Shown here piece after piece: positions 57,955 to 64,000 of a stretch of DNA of 64,000 nt. The notes below the pieces were generated by a model that worked only from the letters and a program-made list of their open reading frames with translations, searched no databases and had not been told where the DNA came from. The translations under genes and the position numbers were made by a program. Positions within the stretch are counted from its first letter, which is position 1, and the number at the start of each line of letters is the position of its first letter. This DNA is from Liquidambar formosana (taxonomy: Eukaryota > Streptophyta > Magnoliopsida > Saxifragales > Altingiaceae), in NCBI GenBank assembly GCA_039720395.1, contig CM077831.1, positions 18,344,982 through 18,408,981 of the forward strand. The letters are read 5' to 3'.

Positions 57955-60485
57955 TCACAGATCAGAATTTGTAGAACCTATCCTCGGAACCGCACAAAGA
58001 TGGAGGCCTCCATCTATGTGAAGTGTGAACATGGTCCTATAAGTCACTTTTCTTGTGTCATCAGCTAGTTTAAACCGAAAGAAGCGAAGAAGAGCCATAG
58101 ATAGAATTTTCATTTGCCGATAGGCAAATTCCTTTCCTAAGCAAATTCGAGGACCAGCCTGCAAAAACGTATACACAACCGGGAAATATTAGAAGAGCTA
58201 GTTCAACATGTAACTATGCAACATTTGATTGTAGCAAAAAAGATGTGACAAACATGAAATGCTATGAATTTGAATGGCGATTCTGGCCGGAAAATTCCAT
58301 CATTGAGCCATCGTTCTGGTCGGAAATCCTCCGCATCTTCTCCCCAAATGTGAGTCATCCTGCCCATTGTATAGGCCATATAGTATACCCCATCTCCCTG
58401 TTTCAGTTTATAACCATCAGGGAGAGTGTCATCAGCCTCTGCACACTTGCCATCCTTCAAATACAACAACGACACCATAGAATTAATTAACATTAGTACT
58501 GTCCTATGAAAACACACGATTTTTTCGTTTTTTGTTTTTCCTTCTCCATTTTCTCAACAGCCAAACAGTGCATTAAGATTTTGAGAAAAAACTTACGACT
58601 GGGACTGCAGGGTATAGCCTTAGGGTCTCTGATAATGCTGCATGAAGATAATGCATTTTCTCCAGTGTTGAATCAGTCATATTTGCTACAAAATCTTCAA
58701 TGGAAGCATCGGTATCTCCTTCATTAATTACTTCTCTTACTTCTTGTGAAATTCTTTCTTGCACTAGAGGGTGCTTGCAGAGCATATAGAAGAACCATGA
58801 GAGAGTGACTGCAGTTGTATCTTTGCCAGCAATCATAAAATTCAGAATTATATCCCTCAGATATTGGTCATTCATCTTGGCCGGATCTTTTTCACTCTCC
58901 ACTAGAAATCTTGAGAGTATATCCTCCTTTTCATTCTTGAGAAAATGAAAAGATTTTCAAATCAAAATTACTTAACCAAAATTCAAAAAAACTAAAAAAT
59001 GCTACTCCTATAATAACCTTAATAAAAGAATGTGGCACTAATGTACACTCACACAGTCTTGTTGCAGTGCTAGCTGCTTCCTCTTGGTCCTGATGAGTTG
59101 ATACACAAAATCATCAATGATTTTGATGTTCTTCTTGAGGGAGGCTTCGGAGCCAATGTTAAGAAACCTTTTCAACTGCCAAAATGGATCAGCATAGCGC
59201 CAATAGACCAAAGCATTCGAGTCATCAAAGGCTTTGATAAATGCACTCCCTTCCTTGCTTGACCCCTCCAAGCAATTCAAATCCACCCCAAACCCAACTT
59301 TGAATATGGAATCCAGTGTGCACCTCATTAGTAGATCCTACAAAAAGGGAAATTAAAAAATATATATATACACAAATTTAATCAATTATACACGCACACA
59401 TTTTGCTCAAATCATCTCTTTCTTTCAGGGTGGTGGGATTCATCACCCCCTTCCCCTCTCCAGTCTCTCCTGCAAATTTTATGGAACTAGGATTCATCCA
59501 TAGAGAAAAAGAAACTATTTATAAAAATTAAAACAAAATAGGTAGGGAATCCCTTCTGGTTTAACAGTTGAATACTGATAGTGCCATATTTTGAGCCAAG
59601 TTCAAGGCCAGCCTTGAAAGTTGCCGTGGGACCTAAACTCTTAGCCCAACTTTTAGCCCAACCCAATCTAGGAACAGCACAGGCCAACCGAATTCAAGGC
59701 ATATTGGCTAAGAGAGTAAGGTCAATTGAGCAAGCAATCCCATATTGGCCATATATATTCCATCTTCTTGTTTTCCTTTTTTTTTTTTTTTTTTTTTGCC
59801 AAAATGGTGTCGAACCCTTCAATCCAACTAATCCTCAGACACAGTAATGCCCTTGGATTCTGTATGGCTTAATGTTTGGAAGAAAAAAAATCCAACGGGT
59901 GATTGGCCCCAGGTGTCTGTAAATCTGTAATTGCAATAGCTCCTAGGCTCGTATATTACTCACCTGTATATCAAAAACCCGGCCAGCAAGCGAAAGCTCC
60001 GAAACAGTTGTAGCCAGTTTAGCAGAGTTTCTCCTGAACACAAAACAGCTGAAGTCTCTCAAGACTCTGGCAGAGAACTCAAAGCTCGCCAGCTTCCTCT
60101 GCTGCCGCCACTTTTCTCCATCGACGGCGAAGATACCTTGGCCGAAAAGATCGATCACTATATCTTGATTGTACTTGCCTTTGGAGTACTTGTCGAAGTT
60201 GGTCTTGAGCACGTGCTCGATGTTTCGAACATCGGTGGTGTAGATTTCGCTTTGCGCCTGAGCGAGTAGCCGGAAAGTGGGATGTTTTTGGGCGACTTGT
60301 GTTTGGTAGTCATATAAGGTGTTGAAGTAGAATAGCAAGTCGAAGACGGTTCCCTTAACGGGTGGGTATTTTGGGTTCTTGAAGGATTTGCCAGTGAAGA
60401 TTTTTAGTATGAGAACAGAGAAGGCTATGGAGAGGAGGAAGAGTGCAGTTGCTATGAAGGTGAAGATGGCTTGGAGGAAGTCCAT
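57955..60485 (-). CDS. CYP704-family cytochrome P450 (CYP704C1-like), apparently intact
   Basis: Five exons on minus: 60485-59964, 59337-59053, 58935-58597, 58454-58254, 58158-57955 (stop), in phase throughout, 516 aa, the normal P450 length. It shows an N-terminal anchor (IFTFIATALFLLSIAFSVLI), a proline-rich hinge (NPKYPPVKGT), helix-C WRQQRK, I-helix AGKDTTAVTLSW, ExxR (ETLR), the AEDFRPERW PERF-type motif, and the heme loop AGPRICLGKEFAYRQMK with its cysteine. Clan-86 CYP704 enzymes are ER monooxygenases that hydroxylate fatty acids; the exact substrate is unknown. The first exon equals exons 1 plus 2 of the copy at 46762-49771, so one intron was gained or lost. At the heme-exon junction it has His (IAFH) where the other copy has Gln. 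Confidence 0.92.
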
Positions 60486-60531
60486 TTTTGTCGAAGTTGT
60501 GAGGAGGGAAGGGTGATTATCTCATCGTGTT

Positions 60532-60541
60532 GATTATATAG
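60532..60541 (-). promoter_or_regulatory. Candidate TATA box of the intact CYP704 gene
   Basis: CTATATAATC on minus lies about 50 bp upstream of the ATG at 60485, a plausible spacing for a short 5' UTR. A (GA)n tract lies further upstream (60582-60605). Confidence 0.55.
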
Positions 60542-60635
60542 TGGGAGGATGGATTATCTCATGTAGATTAATTATACATTGTGGAGAGAGAGAGAGAGAG
60601 AGAGAAAAGTAGTATTACTTAACCATTAATCGCTA

Positions 60636-60788
60636 GGGGAATTTTAGATTGGTCAGGCTATGGGAAAATATTTATTGTTAGTAGTTATTTTTAATTAAGA
60701 GAGAATAAGTCATTTATTAGTAAGTTAGGGGAAAATAGCACTCAATTGTAATTATTTTCCCATAGCTCAACCAATTTAAAATTTCCCC
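60636..60788. mobile_element. Hairpin MITE (family copy 2), 153 bp
   Basis: The ends GGGGAATTTTAGATTGGTCA and (complement) GGGGAAATTTTAAATTGGTT are inverted. The inner core GGCTATGGGAAAATA pairs with TATTTTCCCATAGCT. The same TIR core is in the element at 409-575. It lies about 100 bp upstream of the candidate CYP704 TATA box. Confidence 0.72.
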
Positions 60789-61224
60789 ATCCCAATGAAG
60801 GTGACGTGGCAGAAGCATTCCTGGGAAAGAAAACAACAACAATAATTAAATAAGACCCTAAAGTCTAAACTACTGAAAAATGAAAATCATATGATGGTAA
60901 TCCGTTGATGGTTGTGATTGGTCCAGTTTTCTTGCTCTACGTCTGATACTTCCACTATAAGAAACCTTGTTCTCGTGTTCATGTTTTGTTAATGAAAACC
61001 TTTGGCACGATCTATTCCAATTTCCAAATAAAAAAATATTTTGAACATTACAACAATTTTAATGTCTTTTGGAATTTATTTTCTTGGAATTATCTTTATT
61101 TTAGCCTTAAATTGATTGGCGTGATCAACCAAACAAAGACAATATAAATTAAAATCAATGACTTTGTCATCCTCACCTCATGTTTATGGTGTTTGCTCTT
61201 TTCTTTGGAAATGCTCTGATGAAC

Positions 61225-61261
<37 letters not shown>

Positions 61262-61336
61262 AAGGTACTATTCAAGTGCAAGATATTTCAAACTATCTCG
61301 TTCGTTGTCTGTAAAAAATATATGCACATTCACATG
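60789..61336. other. Upstream flank of the CYP704 gene
   Basis: AT-rich sequence with a (TA)n-(GA)n microsatellite (61226-61262). No gene seen. Confidence 0.6.
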
Positions 61337-61737
61337 TGTTGGAATTTGTCTTTAATTCTTTCTTTTAACCCATTTTGTTAAGTTGGGTCTTTTTGACCCA
61401 ACCCGACCTGCTCACTTATGTTATAACCCACTTTATATAAGGGGTTATTTTTAGGGTCTCATCCTTATGCAAGGAGAGTCACTTGGGAGCCGTTATTGGG
61501 TGTAAAGGGGATCTAGGGATTTTGTGAGTATTCTTACTCTTGTATTCTCTTAAACACATAGTGGATTGATCATCACCGCCCGTGGACGTAGGCATCTTGC
61601 CGAACCACGTAAATCTTGTGTCTCCTTTTCTTTGTGTGTTTGTTTATTTTTTGTGCTTGGATCGATTCACTTGTTTTGTTTGATTAATCACTTCCACCAC
61701 CATAGAAATTGTTTGTTTATCTCGCTTCCGCACAACA
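61337..61737 (+). repeat. 5' LTR of the copia element, 401 bp
   Basis: Begins TGTTGGAATT and ends CACAACA, so the TGTTG/CAACA terminal inverted repeat is visible. The right border is fixed by the primer site 3 nt later. TTTATATAAGGGG (about 61430) could be the LTR TATA box. Confidence 0.85.
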
Positions 61738-61740
61738 AAC

Positions 61741-61752
61741 TGGTATCAGAGC
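61741..61752 (+). promoter_or_regulatory. Primer binding site (initiator Met tRNA)
   Basis: TGGTATCAGAGC, the standard complement of the 3' end of plant initiator methionine tRNA, lies just after the LTR. Confidence 0.95.
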
Positions 61753-61818
61753 TTAGGTTTTGGCCTAGGAGTACGTTAGATCTGTTGATCGTTCATATTT
61801 GGGTGTGGATCTGATTAA

Positions 61819-64000
61819 TGGCGGAATCAAGTTCAGAAGTTTCGTCACAGAAAGATTCGTCTACAAGCACTTCATCAACGGTTAGAACTATGGTTTCAAA
61901 TGCAAAATTCGAAGTTGAAAAATTTGATGGAACAAATAACTTCGGAATGTAGCAGTGCGAAGTTTTGGATGTTCTAACTCAACAAGAGTTAGATATCGCT
62001 TTGGATGATAAACCCACTGATTTGGATGAGAAGGATTGGGTGAAGATTAATTGTCAAGCTTGCGGCACGATTAGGCTTCGTCTTGCTAAGGATAAAAAAT
62101 ACTTTGTTATGAGGGAGACTTCGACTAAGCAATTGTGGAAAAAATTGGAGGACAAATACATGATCAAGAGCATGGAAAATCGGCTCTATTTGAAAAAGAA
62201 GCTCTTCCGTTTCAACTACAAGCAAGGTATTTCGATAACTGAGCACTTGAATGGTTTTAATAAAATTCTTGCTGATTTGCAAAATTTAGATGTTGAAATT
62301 TCGGATGAAGATAAAGCCTTATCATTATTAAATCCCTTGCCTGATTCATATGATCATTTGACTACTACTTTGTTATATGGGAAAGATACAATTAAATATG
62401 ATGATGTGTCTAATGCTTTGATGAATAATGAGTATCAGAAGAAGGACTAACTGGTTCATAGGGATTTACCATCAGAGGCTTTGACAGCAAGGGGTAGGAG
62501 TGAGGACAGAAAATTTGGCAGACGGGATAAGTTTCGTTCTAAGACAAGAGGCGCATCGTCTGATAGAAAAATTCCTGCAAAGGATGAGTGTGTTTTTTGT
62601 CACAACAAAGGGCATTGGAAGAAGGATTGTCCGAAACTGCAAAATAAAAATGGTAAGGGTTCAAATGCAAATGTAGCTCGTTTGGATGTTGGGGATAAAG
62701 ATTTAGCTTTGACTGTTTCATCATTGGTTGGCCATTCAGATGAGTGGATTTTGGATTCAGGGTGTTCTTATCATATGTGTCCCAACAGGGAATTATTTTC
62801 TAGCTTTCAGGAGTTAGATGGTGGAATTGTTTTAATGAGTAATGATAATGCCTGTAAAACAGAAGGGATAGAAACATTCGTTTGAAGTTGCATGATGGAA
62901 CAATTAGAGTTTTGATAGATGTTTGGTATGTACCGGATTTGAAGAAAAATCTTATCTCATTGGGAACTTTTGATTCAAAGGGCTACAAAATTACTAAGGA
63001 AGGTGGAGTCCTTAAAGTGGTACGTGGTGCACTCGTTGTATTGAAAGGTACTCGAAAGGGTAATTTATATTTTTTGGATGGGAGTACAGTCACAGGGAGA
63101 GTCGCCGTTTCTGACAGTTCAGAGGGCAGTGGATTTGATACTTCCAGACTTTGGCACATGCGCTTAGGGCATGCTGCTGAGAAGGCTTTGCAGGGATTAA
63201 TAAAGCAAGGTCTGTTGAAGGGCGCTAAGACAGGAAAATTGGGATTTTGTGAGCAGTGTACTTTGGGTAAGCAGACTAGAATGAAGTTTGACACTGCAGT
63301 TCATTGCACAAAGGGGACTCTTAATTATGTTCACACAGATGTGTAGGGACCTTCTAAGGTTGCATCTTTGGGAGGTAAGCATTGGTTTGTGTCTTTTGTT
63401 GATGATTAATCCAAGAGAGTTTGGGTGTACACTATGCGGCATAAATATGAAGTTTTGGATGTGTTTCTGAATTGGAAGAAAATGATTGAGACTCAGATAG
63501 GAAGGAAAATCAGGAGGCTCAGGTCAAACAATGGTGGTGAGTACAAGTCGAATCCATTCTTTAAAGTATGCCAAGATGAAGGAATAGTCAGACACTTCAC
63601 AGTCAGAGATACACCGTAGTAGAATGGGATGGCAGAACACATGAATTGTACTTTGCTGGAAAAAGTGAGATGTATGTTGCTCGACTCTGGATTGGGCAAA
63701 GCGTTTTGGGCTGAAGCTGTGACATATGCATGACATCTTATCAATAGATTACCTGCAGCTACGAATGATGGAAAAACACCTTTAGAGGTATGGTCTAGAA
63801 AACCTGCTACAGATTATGATAAATTACATGTATTTGGTTATCCTGCATATTTTCATGTGAAGGAAACTAAATTAGATCCTAGAGCCAAGAAAGCTATATT
63901 TTTGGGCTTTAGCACAGGTGTGAAGGGATATAGATTGTGGTGTTCCAAATTGAAGAAACTTATTATGAGCAGGGATGTTACTTTTGATGAGTCTGGGATG
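61819..64000 (+). pseudogene. Copia gag-pol polyprotein, multiply interrupted, partial
   Basis: From the ATG at 61819: a copia gag (61819-62560), a CCHC knuckle near 62590-62635 (CVFCHNKGHWKKDC), aspartic protease (62745-62790, WILDSGCSYHMC), the gag-pre-integrase HxxLGH-type segment (63140-63200, LWHMRLGHA), then the integrase core and its C-terminal region (63340 to end, AIFLGF). Breaks: TAG 61950-61952, TAA 62448-62450, a -1 frameshift near 62875, TAG 63344-63346, TAA 63407-63409, tandem TAG at 63618-63623 and TGA 63731-63733. It cannot make a full polyprotein. Reverse transcriptase and RNase H lie beyond the window. Confidence 0.9.

Larger units (their letters stand above)
61337..64000 (+). 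mobile_element. Ty1/copia LTR retrotransposon, 5' part (continues beyond window)
   Basis: A 5' LTR (61337-61737) with TG...CA ends, a primer binding site at 61741, a gag-pol reading frame from 61819 and integrase still running at the window end. Gag-protease-integrase order identifies Ty1/copia. The 3' LTR and the target duplication (left side ACATG at 61332-61336) cannot be checked here. Confidence 0.93.

Noticed and set aside
59487..59847. Frames in the first intron of the intact CYP704 gene
   Set aside because: Both strands give low-information peptides. The region has GGCCAGC/AGCCCAAC repeat-like words and lies in an intron.

Overview
This is a plant nuclear window, very probably from a woody eudicot. 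The evidence is spliced GT-AG genes with long AT-rich introns, plant-specific gene families (a SPIRRIG-type BEACH protein and CYP704 P450s), and a heavy load of plant transposons: MULEs, Stowaway, Tourist and hAT-like MITEs, a TRIM, tRNA-derived SINEs, LINEs and a Ty1/copia element. All exon boundaries were assigned by hand from reading frame, splice sites and family similarity. The species cannot be named from sequence alone.

Layout. (1) 1-26.8 kb, plus strand: the 3' half of a SPIRRIG/BCHC-like BEACH-WD40 gene, 24 exons visible with every junction in frame. Its introns carry three LINE fragments, a 9-bp-TSD MULE-MITE, a SINE, a TRIM, a Stowaway and other TIR elements. (2) 26.8-32.6 kb: gene-free, with a perfect 143-bp tandem duplication and two related long-TIR non-autonomous MULEs, one with a perfect 9-bp TSD and the other with a possible captured gene fragment. 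(3) 32.9-41.4 kb: a large decayed Mutator-like element. It has a mudrA-type transposase gene on the plus strand and, converging on it from the other TIR, a degraded gene for a GRF-zinc-finger/coiled-coil/membrane protein. This MuDR-like two-gene layout is the most interesting item in the window. (4) 41.6-45.4 kb, plus strand: a five-exon gene for a small basic CCDC137-like (probably nucleolar) protein. The MULE ends about 180 bp before its start codon, and its largest intron holds a hAT-like element with a nested SINE flanked by an 18-bp TSD. (5) 46.8-60.5 kb, minus strand: a tandem CYP704 cluster with one frameshifted copy, one two-exon relic with a Tourist MITE in its intron, and one apparently intact 516-aa copy. 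(6) 61.3-64.0 kb: the 5' LTR, primer binding site and decayed gag-pol of a Ty1/copia retrotransposon that runs off the window.

The host genes do not form a functional unit. The BEACH protein is expected to act in membrane or mRNP trafficking, the small basic protein in the nucleolus, and the P450s at the ER in fatty-acid or lipid hydroxylation. The CYP704 copies share ancestry by local duplication.
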